From NCBI GenBank assembly GCA_032821775.1, contig JAVLRN010000004.1, positions 3,596,001 through 3,660,000 of the forward strand: DNA of 64,000 bases, read 5' to 3'. The notes beneath the pieces are model-generated. The model was not told the origin of the DNA, did no database searches, and saw only the letters and a program-made list of their open reading frames with translations. This document shows, piece by piece, positions 21,829 through 33,926 of this stretch (positions within the stretch are counted from its first letter, which is position 1; each line of letters starts with the position of its first letter). A program made the position numbers and the translations under genes. Source of the stretch: Sanguinoderma infundibulare. Its lineage: Eukaryota > Basidiomycota > Agaricomycetes > Polyporales > Polyporaceae.

Positions 21829-23372
21829 ATGCGCTCTGCGGCCATCCTTTACGTTCTTACCGTGCTCGCCGTGAGCGGGTACGCGGTTCCCCTCGAGGCC
21901 CGCCAGCAGACGGTCTCTGACGTCGTTTGCACGAGCAAGACGTGAGCATTGGCTTATGTTCGCTCTCCCCGTATGGTTGTGTCCTCACGTCGTTTCTGTG
22001 CTAGCCCGCTGGACGCAACCGCCACGAACGCGGCCATCCAGGGGTTCTCGCCCAAGGAACCCACCGGCCAGTCGGGCGGCGTCCAGATCGCGGTTGCGCC
22101 TGTCGTGACGGACGACACTATCAACCTTTCCCAGGACGAGCTGGAGGGTGAGCAGCAGTTTGCGCCGTGACGTTGTGTTCGAGGACCAGTGCTGACGCGA
22201 TTCCTTCTCACCCAGTGTGTGTCAAGGCGGCGTTCGCGGTGTGCGGCCAGGATGTTCCTTTCACGGCTAGGTGCGCGGGCGGGGCGGCCAAGGGCGACGT
22301 TACGCTCCAGTACGGGGCGGCGCCGCAGAACGCTGCCGGCAACCAGCCCGCCGGGCAGAACCCTTCCAACGACAAGCCTGCCACTCAGACCCCTTCCGGC
22401 AACAAGTCTGGCAGCCAGAATGGTTCCCCCGCGCAGCAGAACCCCAAGCGCGCTGTGCCTGCCCCCCAGGACCCTAAGCCCGCCCCGGAGAAGCCTGCTC
22501 CCGCGCCGACGCCGGTTCCGCAGAAGCCTGCTCCTTCGCCCGTCCCCACCCCGAAGAAGCCTGTGCCTACGCCTTTGAAGCCGGTTCCGGCCCCCCAGAA
22601 GCCGAAGCGCGCTGCATCCGCCCCGCAGGACCCGAAGCCCGCTCCTCAGAAGCCCGCACCTGCGCCGGTCCCCACCCCGAAGAAGCCCGCACCCTCTCCT
22701 GTTCCCGCGCCGCACAAGCCCGCTCCCTCTCCTGTTCCTGCCCCGCAGAAGCCCGCTCCCTCCCCTGTTCCTGCCCCGCAGAAGCCCGCTCCCTCCCCTG
22801 TTCCGGCCCCGCAGAAGCCCGCACCTGCTCCGCAGAACCCCAAGCGTGCTGAGCAGAACCCTGCGCCCGTCGCGCAGGACCCTAAGCCCGCCCAACAGAA
22901 CCCGGCACCCATCGCGCAGGACCCCAAGCCCGCTCCACAGAAGCCCGCGCCTGCGCCGGTCCCCACCCCGAAGAAGCCCGCTCCCGCCCCTGTTCCCGCG
23001 CCGCAGAAGCCCGCTCCCTCTCCTGTTCCTGCCCCGCAGAAGCCTGCTCCCTCTCCTGTTCCCGCGCCGCAGAAGCCTGCGCCTGCTCCGCAGAACCCCA
23101 AGCGTGCTGAGCAGAACCCGGCACCCGTCGCCCAGGACCCCAAGCCCGCCCAGCAGAACCCGGCCCCCGTCGCGCAGGGCCCCAAGCCCGCCCCACAGAA
23201 GCCTGCTCCCGCGCCCGCGCCCGTTCCGCACAAGCCTGCTCCTTCGCCCGTCCCTGCCCCGCAGAAGCCTGCTCCTGCGCCCGTCCCCGCCCCGCAGAAG
23301 CCTGCTCCTGCCCCGCAAAAGGCTGCACCCTCCCCGCAGCAGCCTGCGCCCGCTCAGCAGAACCACGCTTAG
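21829..23372 (+). CDS. secreted proline-rich repeat protein
   Basis: Exons 21829-21941, 22005-22147 and 22216-23372 (introns of 63 and 68 nt, GT-AG) give 470 residues. The start MRSAAILYVLTVLAVSGYA is a clear signal peptide. A small domain of about 90 residues with four Cys (VVC, VCV, AVC, ARC) follows, probably two disulphides. The remainder (about 300 residues) is a low-complexity Pro/Ala/Lys array built on PAPQKPAPSPV and NPKRAEQNPAPVAQDPK units. Likely extracellular, perhaps wall-associated; the Lys/Pro array could bind acidic wall polymers, but that is inference. It has a TATA box and CT-rich leader, suggesting high expression. The function of the Cys domain is unknown to me. Internal DNA repeats make copy number prone to change. 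Confidence 0.88.
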
Positions 23373-24411
23373 ATGACGAGCGGCGTGCCACCGACGGCGT
23401 CAACCGTCTCCATCCGGAGACATGTTCAACCTGGTGATCCCCCGCGGTTTAGAAGTTATTTACGGTGCTGTGGCTCAGGTAGCACCGTCGACAGGACTTT
23501 GTAGTTAATGTGCGGTGTAGCTATTTTGGTTTCGTTTGATAGGTCTATAATGCCATTTGCGTCTATTGACCTCGTGCTTGATACATGGCTGTCGTGCGAG
23601 CAAGGGTCTCTTGTGTTCTGTGTTCTGAAAAGCGGCGTGAAGACGGATGCATTGCTCCGCTCACGAGTCGTCCGGTGGTTAATCATATAACTCCATCCGG
23701 CAACTTGTAGTCGATGGGTCACCAATCTGGCAGTAGCCCACTCCGCGACCGTGGGCTACAACGCCGGAACAAAGCGCGTCAACTGTACGTCCGTACGACG
23801 TTCCAATCAGGAGCCGGGATCAGGAGCCGGGATCAGCCTGCCAGAGGCGGACTCTTGTAGGCCCGACTCTTTGGTAAAACTTGAAGCCCAAATCGTACGT
23901 GGCTGTGCTTCGTCGTCCTTTTCTTGAACCTCCATCACCATCATGATTGACTCAGCCGGCGACGACAATGCCGAGCATAATCCTGGTATTTCTTCCTTAA
24001 GGTACAACGCATGCTCAACGCCGAGCCCGGTATACTTTCAACAAGCAAGGTTCGTGTGCCTTTCTACTCCGAGTCATACGGAGGAAGAAACGTGAAGTGA
24101 CCGATACCATTCAGTACCTTTTTCAGAATAGAGTGTGGCTAAGCTTTCGACGTTGGTCGTTGTCTGAGAAAACGAACTGGATGATGGTGGTGCGCTTCTG
24201 TCAAGGGAGCGACGGCCCGAGTGAAGCTGCCGCGCAAACGAGCGAACCGTGGATATCGTCCGCTGTGCCACGTGTGCCCTATTCGTATCATTGCTGATTG
24301 CCAATTGGCATACAGAACCGTCCATTGGGACAAATATGTAAGGTGCGTGCGAAGTGAGGCTTGCGATCGATACAGATTATCTGAACTCGTTGCCTCAGAT
24401 TCAGATGCCAC
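23373..24411. other. No gene recognised
   Basis: Intergenic region between the secreted protein and the monooxygenase. It contains a small direct repeat (CAGGAGCCGGGAT twice near 23811-23834). No coding sequence is supported. Confidence 0.45.
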
Positions 24412-26192
24412 ATGTCTCTCGCGGACAACCGAACCAAATTGCGTGTCGCCATCGTGTATGTATGTGCACAGCTGTATTTAGACCTCGCTAACTCCCATTT
24501 ATTCTATCTAGCGGAGGTGGGCTGGGAGGCCTTGTCCTCGGACTATGCCTCAGGAAGTACGCGCACGATGTGCACTTCGATATCTACGAATCTGCCACTC
24601 AGCTCACCGAGGTCGGTACCGGTATCGGGCTTTCGCCACGCATCTGGTCGATCATGCGCGAGCTCGGACTAGATGACGAGCTGCTCACAATCACCGGCGC
24701 AAAGAACCGTGCCGGTACGCCATATTCGTCTGCTGAGCGTTTTCGTGCATCCATCTGAGGAGTCACATTCGGTTCAGGGTCTCCTCTCCTGTATCGTAAA
24801 GGTGACGAAGGGAAAATTGTGGAACTCAACATCACCCAGCGAGACCCAGGTGAGTATGGCATAGCTACAGTGCACAATGCACCTGACTAATGCGGGTTCG
24901 CTGCAATAGTGTACACGCTCCATCGGTCTCTCCTGCAACAGCTCCTCGCCAAGCGCCTCGATGTAGGCGAGAGGATCCACTTCTCCAAGCGCGTCGTCTC
25001 ATACTCGGAAACCTCGCTGACGGACCCCATCACCCTAAACTTCAAGGACGGGACGACCGCGACGTGCGACCTCGTCGTCGGCAGCGATGGCGTCCACTCT
25101 GCCGTTCGCGGCGCAATGTTCATCAGCCTCGCAGACGATGCAGAGAAACGGGGCCAGACCGCCAAGGCTTTGCGGTTGCGCTCGATGGTCGATCCCATCT
25201 GGTCAGGGAACGTCGCGTACCGCGGTTTGGTACCCAGAAGCGTTCTATCCGAGGATCTTTTGCAACACACTCGTGCTCCTCAGATCGTATGTGTTTTACA
25301 ATTTTTGCCTCACCCCCCATAGTCGTACGGACAATTGTTCCCCCTCGCAGTTGTTTGGAAAGAACAAGGTGCGCAGAACATCAGCAGCCCTTGCCTTCAG
25401 GTTTGAATGCTGACTAGCCAGGGCCGCTCCAGCATATAGTAATGTATCCCGTCTCTGGCGGGCAGCTCATCAACGTTGTCGGGGGAGTACATAGCCCTGG
25501 TGCGGGCACGGTGTATGACGGCCCATGGGTCGAACCGAAGACCGCGGAGGAAATCGCGCAGATATACGAGGGGTGGGACCCCAAGATATTGGACGTGATC
25601 AAGGTGTGCGCTCGCTCGCGACCATCCATGCATGCACAGCGCATCGCCGACTGTGTCATTCTTTTCAGTGTCTGAAAGAACCGTTCTGCTGGGCGGTGCA
25701 CACAGTGCGCGAGCTGCCCACCTTCGTGCACGGACGGGCCGCACTCGTCGGACGCGCCGTACGTTGTTCCTGCGCGAGCATACCGAGATACCGTGCTAAC
25801 CATGTACCTCCCAGGCGCACGCAATGACCCCATTCTCCGGTGCGGGGGCCGGCCAAGCATTCGAGGACGGCTTCGTCCTCGCAACTATCGTCTCCAACCC
25901 GTCCGTCACGCTCGCGAACCTCCCCGCAGCGCTCAGAATCTACGATGAAGTCCGGCGGCCGTTCACCCAGGACGTCGCGCGCGGCTCTGCGAAGACCGGG
26001 GCGGCATTCCAGTTCCGGCTGCCAGGCTTGGAGGACGTGAGCGCGGAGGACAGTAGAGCGGGGCGGTATGCGCGCGAGAAGCTGGAGGTGGTCGTGGAGG
26101 AGGTGCAGAGGCAGATGGGGTGGATGCTCAAGACGAGCATTCTGGACGAGACCGCGAGCGTCGTGGAGAGGCTGAAGGCACTCTCCGCTTGA
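24412..26192 (+). CDS. FAD-dependent aromatic monooxygenase (salicylate hydroxylase-like)
   Basis: A group A flavoprotein monooxygenase, which would use NAD(P)H and O2 to hydroxylate a small aromatic or related substrate. Eight exons: 24412-24455, 24512-24714, 24778-24849, 24910-25286, 25351-25368, 25433-25603, 25669-25758 and 25815-26192 (450 residues). The N-terminal dinucleotide fold reads RVAIVGGGLGGLVLG (GxGxxG), then FDIYE with the usual acidic residue. The DG motif is present (LVVGSDGVHSAVR). The third motif reads VGRAAHAMTPFSGAGAGQAFED: the usual GD aspartate that contacts FAD is Arg here, encoded just before an exon junction. All splice sites are GT-AG and phases agree. It is probably cytosolic, with no signal peptide. 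The substrate cannot be inferred, and no biosynthetic cluster is evident beside it. Confidence 0.88.
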
Positions 26193-26474
26193 TCGTCGAG
26201 TAAGACTGGGACCATCTTGTCGGCACTACCCATTGTAGACAGTAGATCCACACGTTATGCATAGTTATGCGTGCATTGTAAAAGTCTGGGCGATAGGAAA
26301 CCTGACTGAGGAGGATGGAGGAGAGGGAACATGGACTGAGCAGGGCGAAGTTATGATGTAAATCATACTCTCCTCAAGAACGACATGGATCAAGGTTTAC
26401 TTTAAAACAATAGGTAAGGCCAAGAATAAGGGAGTCAAGATACGCCTAGCGGAAAGGAGTACTGGCTGTTGGCA
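26193..26474. other. short intergenic region
   Basis: 3' flank of the monooxygenase up to the duplicated block. Nothing recognised. Confidence 0.5.
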
Positions 26475-27122
26475 GAGTGCGCCTGCGAGCGAAGGCGCCG
26501 AGCTCAGCTCTTCCTGTGACCACCACGACCCAAGCTGCGATCTCGTCTTGTTTTTCCCCTACCTTTCAGGCCCCGCCAGCCCTATAGGAAGACGCTACTG
26601 CGGACCCCTCCTCTTGTCCTGGATCGGCTCAGATGCACGCAATCGACCACGACGTGCAGGACTTCCTCGTGCTCCACTAGCACTGTCTGTCGAAACCGTG
26701 TCTCAACTGACAACCTTGACCTCCTAGACTCAGAAGGTCCCGGAACATTGTTTGTGAGGGAGGTCTGTCTTGCTGCAGGGGATGGAAAATTTGGGTGTGT
26801 CGCCAGGGAGATTGTCAGGGTGCGTTGCTCCACTTCGTATTGCCATCGCCAAGGATTTAGTCTTCTGTGTATTGCAGTCACTGCTACAAGCCGTGCCGAC
26901 AGTGTGCCAGAGAGTGCGGTGCATTGGCGGAATGAGATGAAGACATACCAACGCGAATCCGACAGAGGTCCCGGTGATCGTCAACTATATTGCGATGTTG
27001 CGCCGCAGTGATACGATGGCTGAAACCCTCCGCCGCGACTTCCGCATAAGCCTCAACAGGTATGTATTGACTCTGTGTTCCCCCGCAAAGGTATGATTCA
27101 TACGATACGTTCGCGACCAGAC
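26475..27122. repeat. segmental duplication unit, copy 2
   Basis: Partner of 14641-15261, same orientation. It lies immediately upstream of intact SPM copy B, so it probably carries distal promoter sequence of the ancestral module. Confidence 0.85.
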
Positions 27123-27277
27123 ACACAATCGATACACCGCGACACGACCACATAGAGCGGATCAAACACGCGCACGCTCCGAACCCTTGAGGACTCCGCG
27201 TCGGACGTGATCGTCACCACACGCCGTCTACTACCCAACCTCCAGTGGATTATTTCGGGCGTTGGGCTGCCATTGAG

Positions 27278-27297
27278 GGTGACATGGCTGACAATAG
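27278..27297 (+). promoter_or_regulatory. shared SPM upstream motif (copy B)
   Basis: GGTGACATGGCTGACAATAG about 205 bp before ATG 27502 matches the copy A motif at 8751-8772. Confidence 0.4.
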
Positions 27298-27501
27298 CCC
27301 AAATCGAAATGCCTGATACATACGCAGCGGCTGTCTGGCCTTCGTTCCCCGTCCTCATCCTCGACTTTCCACGAGCGTTGTTCGCCCTCATTCAAAGTCG
27401 GCCCTCATCCACCCTTATCCTGCGAAACGCACTCGCTTTTACAGCCCTTGTCGCCTTGCTCGTCGCATTTCTACGTCTCGGGCTCGATTCTGACCATCGA
27501 C

Positions 27502-29070
27502 ATGGCCACCGCCACCGCAACGCTCCCGGAGCCGTACATGCAGCTGATGATCTTCGGTTTCCTCACCCTCACTGTCGTGCTCTTCCTCGGAGGCATCACT
27601 GCGATCTACAAGCATCGCAGGCACCTCCTCTCCGTCGCTTCCGGCAAGGGCTCCGCCCATGTGACTTGTCCCGACCTCGAGAAAGGCGAAACGACTGGAC
27701 CGGCCAAGGGCAATAGACCAATCACCAAGGTGCTTACTTGGCCAGTTCGGCAGTTCTTGCGCTGGCGATACAGGGTGCTGTACGAGAGCGACTCGCTTCC
27801 GGACCTGGAGCTCGTCCTACAGCCTGGTTATAGACCGAAGGTGTCGACTGGAAAGAAGATCCTGCACTTCGTGTTGAGGAAGAAGGACGTGACCGTGAGT
27901 GTCTTCGCGCTTTGCTTACGGCGTTGACCGTGCTTACCAAACATGCGACCATCGTATGCATAGCCGGACCCAGGGACGGTAGACGCCATCATCAGATTCA
28001 CCCGACAGCTGGCCGAATACAGACAGCACACAGCGTCGGCGGCATCTGCAGCAACGACAGCTGGGACGTCTCCCACCGCTTCCCCGGAACCGCCAGTATC
28101 TGCATTGCTTGCCACTCCCACGCCCACGTTCCAGATTCCTGACATAGTTATCTGGGATGCTCCCGCGGACCCCGGCCTCACGCCGTCCTACTCAACCGCT
28201 TCCAGCGCGTTCTCCACTCCCGGCTGTCGTACTCCCATTTCTCCGCCCTACTCGTCCTCGACCTCCAACATCGCATCCCCCGGGACGTTGTACTTTCCCG
28301 GGTCTCCGCGCGCGAGCGTGTCCTCGAATGACTACCTCCGCGTGCCGCTTCCCTCTTGCGGCCCGAGGGGCGAGGGCGTGGTGGAAGTCCCCGCGCACTT
28401 GTCGAACGTGTCTGGGGCGCGGTTTGTGCTTGCTCCGCCGCCACCTCCGCGCGCACTTGTGAAAGGGACCGTGGCCGGGCGTAGCCGAACCGCGAGCTTC
28501 GCGATTAGGACGGCGAACGACACCAGGAGCACGGGCACCGAGCTTGACGGGTCACAACGTTCTCTGGAACTCTTTGCTGTGGCTGCCGATGGTGGTTTAT
28601 CTGGTAACTCGAAGGCTTCCTCTGCCCAGTCTCAATCTCGGTCTCGGTCTGGTTCTCGCCGCTTGGACGATGGTCACATGGGACACAGCAAGGAGAGCCG
28701 TCCTCTTACGTCGCACAAGCCAGCCAAACCGCCTCATTCTGCCTCGAAGGAGTCTGAGTCGGACGCTCCTTCCCTCCCGATCCGGCTTGTGGTGTCGTCC
28801 AGCACGACCTCGAGTCTGGTCGACATCGTCCTGGAGGAGATCGCCGGAGATACGGACTCCTACACCACGGCTGACAGCTCGCTCAGCTCCTCGTCGTCTT
28901 CTACTGCCATTTCTTACTGTGCTTTCGATGCGGATGCGGATGGAGGCCCCGAAACGGACGCGCTGGCGGACATGCACGGCTCGTCCCTCGAGCTCGAGGA
29001 CGAAAGCGGGGAGGACTCCTTTCCGGGCGGGTACATGCCGTCTCGCGTCGTGGATCAGTCGGGTGTGTGA
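27502..29070 (+). CDS. SPM family copy B: single-pass membrane Ser-rich protein, intact
   Basis: Exons 27502-27894 and 27964-29070, with one 69-nt intron (GTGAGT...ATAG, phase 0), give 499 residues. There is no cleavable signal; a short N-terminus is followed by one membrane helix (about residues 14-36, MQLMIFGFLTLTVVLFLGG), then basic residues (KHRRH), so the long C-terminal part is probably cytosolic. Conserved blocks are TWPVRQFLRWRYRVLYESD, FQIPDIVIWD, VPLPSCGPRGEGVVEVPAH, LPIRLVVSSSTTSSLVDI and an acidic C-terminus. The rest is Ser/Pro/Thr-rich and likely disordered and phosphorylated. I do not recognise the family. It lies 2.1 kb upstream of transporter T1 in the same orientation, an order repeated elsewhere in the window. 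Confidence 0.8.
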
Positions 29071-30790
29071 TGAGCACTTGGGTGCCGTCGTCTCCCGTCG
29101 TATCCGAGCCTGCATATCTCCGTGCCCTTACGGTTCCTGTGGCTACTTGGTTGTACCCACAGATTTTTAGCATGATCGCTTCGCTACAGTGCACTGCTTC
29201 GTAAGCTGCGGTATATTTTCCTTGGGTTGAATGTTTGGTTTGGTGAGTCGTACTCCGACCTGACCAGTATGCTGCTAGCGTTATTCCTTTGGTATGGATG
29301 TGTCGTGTATATAGCATTTTATCGCCTGTGTCTCTCTGCACCGATTTACGCCTCATGTCCCATCTCTTCGGTGTGGGCCTTGGCTTGAGATATTGCAAGT
29401 CTGATTTACGATTAGCGCGAAGGCAGACATTGAAAACACTGCGTACGTAAGTCCCGAATGGGCAGTGCACGACCAACATGGGGCCGTAAGGTTTGCTGGC
29501 GTGCTGCGAGCGTCTACCATCCTCGCCATCGCACTCCCTGCTCCGAGTCCATTGGAGGGAACACGGTGCGTCTGTGTCTGTTGATCACCGTAGAGCTTCG
29601 GTAGGTCTTCATGCAGCCTCCTTATCACGGTATCCACGTTAATAGTCGCTCGTTTAGCGGCCAAGTGGGCAGGAGCTGCGTCGATCGAAATGAGTCATTC
29701 TCACCATGGTGTCGTTGGCCCTGTCGAACCATCCACGGTGTCCCTCCAGAGATTTTCGGGGGGATTTTCAGTGTTTTCTAAGACGGTCCAATCAACAAGA
29801 GAACGGAGGCGTGTCGCAATCTCGTCTGCATTGACATCACTCTCCACGATGACCACACCAGAGAACTGGAGATGACAGCAGGTGAATGCGACATATTCGA
29901 ATAGCTCTTCATGGGATTGACATTGATTTTGATAGAGTCAGCTTCAGAAGTCGTTGTAGGTGCTTTGTCCGCATGCCAACGCCTCGAGCGTCTTCTTGGT
30001 TTACGCTGGAACAACGATACAAGGACTCAAACCACGGCACGCCAGCTCCCACCATGTTCTTGCAACTTTTTTCCGTGCCACACCTCCATCTCGGATCATT
30101 TGTTCTTGGAATTACCGCAAGGATCACATTCCACCAGTGGTGGATTTCAGGCCCTCCTTGTTGGGTTATGACGGTGCTTGACGGACTGCTCCTGCCTGGA
30201 AGCGAAATGCGCCCCCTCCTGACGACGTTCGCGCTCGAGGTCTTCCAAATGTCGCCTCACACAGCCCGCGAGGACGATATCCCCCCCACCCCCGGTGTGC
30301 CGGGGTGTTTGGCTTCGAGCCTTCATATGAGGATGACCCACGTACGTTCCCGTCGAGCTCTGTTCGATGTAGCTGGCTGACGAGCGGCGTATCAGGATTA
30401 GGCTTCTGCCCGATTGCAGGAGGGTCTCTACTTCGACGACCATGCTATCGGGTTGAATAGGGATGCCACCAGGACATCTATACATCGCTGCGCGCGATGG
30501 CCATGGTGGCACGCGCTAGATCGCCTAAAACATGACGGTTCAGGTCCCGTCAACGCCCCGCACAGCCAGACGAACCAGAAACAGATCATCTTTTGGCTTC
30601 ACCAACTTCCAGTTACTGGCCTCGAGGTTACTAATCGCTTTGTCTACCCCTCGTGCCCTCTCCCGCCGCGGCGCCGGGGTCGTTCGCCACCATCGGCCAA
30701 GTCATCGCAGTGCTGGAAGGCGACATCAACTTCGCTCTTCGTTAGGGAGCCATGGAGGTTCTCGGGGAGCCGACGCCGTACACTAAGCAC
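29071..30790. other. No intact gene; relics only
   Basis: Mostly unassigned. At about 30565-30610 NQKQIIFWLHQLP in one frame corresponds to transporter exon 12 (QKQIIISSFGFTNFQ) and is a small transporter relic. Around 30660-30830 one frame reads GSFATIGQVIAVLEGDINF and then breaks at a stop, possibly another decayed exon of unknown origin. Confidence 0.4.
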
Positions 30791-31188
30791 ACCAGTTCTT
30801 CTATACGCTCTACTGGCAAGGGTATACAGGACAGGTGAGTTCGCACCGATATCGAAAGTTGCAGATTTGGCATTGTCAAAGCCGTCAATGCTCGCAGCTA
30901 TTGTCAGCCATCATGTTTCTTTGACGTGGAAGTCTGTGGAAGAGGGACGGAATGCGCCCCGTACCGTCTCATAAGACGATGAGGGGCGAATAAAGCTCGC
31001 GAAGCCCACCAGGTGGACGATACCTGAGCAAGATGGTAAGTACATTCCCGATTTCTTATGATCATATGGATGATGCTATCTACGCCACTTCATGATGACG
31101 CCTTGCTATAAAAGAGTCGCGGGCGTCACTCCAACTGGGTCTCCGCGACCCTTCGCATCTCCTCCAGCCACCTCGGACGCCGTTCAAC
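30791..31188 (+). promoter_or_regulatory. conserved upstream region of transporter T1
   Basis: Matches the upstream regions of T2 (34780-35166), T3 (50246-50620, reverse) and T4 (58148-58460, reverse). Shared blocks include TTTG(T)CAAAGCCATCAA-type sequence, the CGTCTCA(T/C)AAGACGAT hairpin and TATGGATNNNGCTATCTA. TATAAAAG at 31107-31114 lies about 75 bp before the ATG and is the likely TATA box. Confidence 0.6.
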
Positions 31189-33484
31189 ATGAGCAGAAAC
31201 CGCTCTTTTAGCGATCCAGACAAGGAGGGGCCGATCCTCGACGTCGAGCATGTTGCGGTCGCGGACAAGGAAGTCGACGCGGCGGCGCACCTCGTGGCGG
31301 GCCTTGACACCGAACTGACCCCGGAGGAGGCGGCCAGGCTCCGGAAGAAGATCGACTGGCACATCCTGCCTCTCATGTGCAGTACGTTCGTCCCATCGCC
31401 CTTATCTGTCATGCAGCCTCACCCCAGCTTCTCCCGGAGTTCTCTACTGGATCCAGTTTATGGACAAGGCGACATTGGGGAGTTCAGCGATCCTCGGCAT
31501 CAGGTAGATGCTGCAATACGAGCTAAAATGTTATCATTTTTATCTTACTTGAACCTCAGGAAAGCGACTCACCTCACAACAGACCAGTGCGTCTTGCCCA
31601 CTGTTATTCGCCAGATCTCTTGCTGACCGACGCTCTGCAGGTACAATTGGTGCGGTGCACCACTCATGCGCATGCCTGCCTTCCTGACCCCTCACGATGC
31701 AGGCTGTCGACGATCTTCTACATCAGCTACCTCGCTTTCGAGTACCCGCAGAACCTCGCTCTCCAACGATTCCCAGTCGGCAAATGGATGAGGTGCGTCG
31801 CGCTTCACCCTCCGAGCAGCCGCACTGCGCGGAGCTGACACCACGGCGTCCGCCAGCATCAACATCTTCTTATGGGGCGTGGCGCTCTATTCGCACGCTG
31901 CCTGCAAGGACTTTGGAGCACTCGTCGCTGTCCGGTTCATTTTGGGCATGTGCGAAGGGTCGATTACTGCGGGCTTTATGATCGTTACCTCCATGTTCTA
32001 CACTCGGAACGAGCAGACGCTGCGGGTCGGGTACTGGTGTGAGTATCTCGCGACGGATTGGCGGGTTCCATTTGTTGACGCCGTTCTGACGTCCGGCAGA
32101 CTTGACGGTTGGAACAGGTCCGTGGCCGGCATGCGTCACCGGAACGAGGAATTTACTTACTACTACGACGCACGTGCGGCATGGCAGCGGAAATCATCTC
32201 CGGTCTCCTGAGCTATGGGATATTGCATATCAAGACGGAGAATTTCGAGCCGTGGCAATGGTGCGTGTCGTTTTCCTCCTCTAGACCCGACCCCTTCCTC
32301 ATCAACGGCGTCGTAGGCTCATGGTCATCACGGGAAGCCTGACGGTGATTTTGGCTGTATTGTATTGGTACGTGGGACGGGGACATATTATAGCGGGTCA
32401 TTCGACTAGCCTAGGTTTCTGTTCCCAGATTCGCCCACGAACGCATGGTTTCTGAATGTGGAAGAACGCGCGAAGGCAGTCAAGCGCATCCAGGTCAGCC
32501 GCACGCTGTCGACTGTGTTCTCTGATCACTCATCTTCGGCAAGGAAAATCAAACCGGTGTCGAGAACAAACACTTCAAGCTCGAACAGTACGTTCGTCGA
32601 GACATGTTGGAAGATGCTGTCCTCACCAGAACTGCAGGTTTTACGAGGCGCTGAACGACCCGAAGACGTGGCTCTTCGCGCTCTTCTCCGCGCTCTTCAA
32701 TGTCCCAATCAGCTTGACGAGCCAAAAGCAGATCATCATCTCCTCGTTTGGCTTCACCAATTTCCAGACCGCGCTCCTCGGCTGCGTCAGCGGATTCATC
32801 GTGATTGTCGCCATCTTCACTGGTGTCCGGCTCGCCGCAGGCTACAAGAACAGTCGCGCGTACGTCAGTGCGCTCTATTTGGTCCCGAACCTGCTCGGAG
32901 TGCTGCTCGTCAACTTGCTCCCATGGAGTGACAAGGTCGGACTTCTCTTCGGCCAGTGGCTGACGAGCGTCGCATCGACGACGGGCTTCGTCCTGGCTTT
33001 GTCGTGGATCTCGAGCGTCACCGCCGGACACACGAAACGAATCACGACGAACGCCATTATGCTCATCGCGTACTGCGTTGGGAACGCTGCCGGTCCGTTT
33101 ATGTGGCAGGCGAAGTACAAGCCTCGGTGCGTGCCTTCCCCACCTCGTTGATGAAAGTGTGCGCTTATAACCAAGGGTTTTGCAGCAACCATGTGCCCTG
33201 GACGATCATCGGCATTTGCTGGGTTATTTGCCCTATCCTACTTCTGGTTATCCGATTCCTCCTCGCGCGTGAGAACAGGAAGCGGGATGCGGAGCCAGCA
33301 GACGGCAAGTACGACGACATCTACATCGAGGTCGTCCTCCCCGATGGTATGCAGACTCAGCGCCGCTTGGATAAGGCACGTTCTTGAGCTACGCCGAAGT
33401 AGTTGCCCGCTCATCCTATGCCCTCTTTAGGAATTCTTGGATTTGACGGATATACAGAATCGCGATTTTAGATATGTACTCTAA
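31189..33484 (+). CDS. MFS transporter T1, Dal5/allantoate permease type (anion:cation symporter family)
   Basis: A plasma-membrane permease, expected to have 12 helices and to import a small organic anion with protons. The fungal Dal5 family takes allantoate, ureidosuccinate, vitamins or dipeptides; the substrate here is unknown. Fourteen exons: 31189-31381, 31440-31503, 31560-31586, 31641-31649, 31703-31792, 31857-32038, 32100-32117, 32188-32260, 32317-32367, 32415-32493, 32544-32587, 32638-33126, 33186-33375 and 33431-33484 (520 residues). Family signatures are KIDWHILPLMC, YISYLAFEYPQNLALQRFP, GKWM, LGMCEGSITAGF, SPTNAWFL and CVGNAAGPFMWQ. Phases agree throughout and no internal stop occurs. 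Exon 4 is only 9 nt. The last intron (33376-33430) has a GC donor, unlike the GT in its paralogues. It lies downstream of SPM copy B. Confidence 0.9.
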
Positions 33485-33926
33485 CAAACGACAGACAATG
33501 GACGGAAGTAAATAGGGTGGCGAAAACAGCGATTCCCCTCCTGTTTTCCCGGCACCTCACGGTCTGAGCCCTGTGAGATTTGACGTTTTAGGTTGAGCTT
33601 TGGGGGACATGAGCCTGGTAGATGCTGGCCTGGAATTTTAATTCTCGATTGGCGCAGTTCTCGACTATATAGACAATAGCAGCATGTAATACCGCAGACC
33701 GTTGTATCGTAGTATACCACGTTTATCCAGTCCTATTCACACGTAGTCCGCTGATTTGGCTGTACGTTCAAGTACTACAAATCCCCATAAAGGACAGTGT
33801 AAGCGGAGTTCGGATCGCCTGCATTGACATCGCATTTCATCTTCCCCGGAATAGAGGTCGATGTCCCGAAAGAGGAAGACCCTGCACTCGAAAAGCAAGT
33901 CCTGACAGACTAGTGCGCAGGCCTGC
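33485..33926. other. No gene recognised
   Basis: 3' flank of T1 up to the 321-bp element. No U-like sequence was found here, unlike behind T2, T3 and T4. Confidence 0.45.

Noticed and set aside
21954..23366. 470-residue minus-strand open frame rich in Gly/Arg/Leu
   Set aside because: It is the mirror of the Pro-rich repeat array of the secreted protein. The plus strand has a signal peptide, matched introns and a promoter; the minus frame has none.
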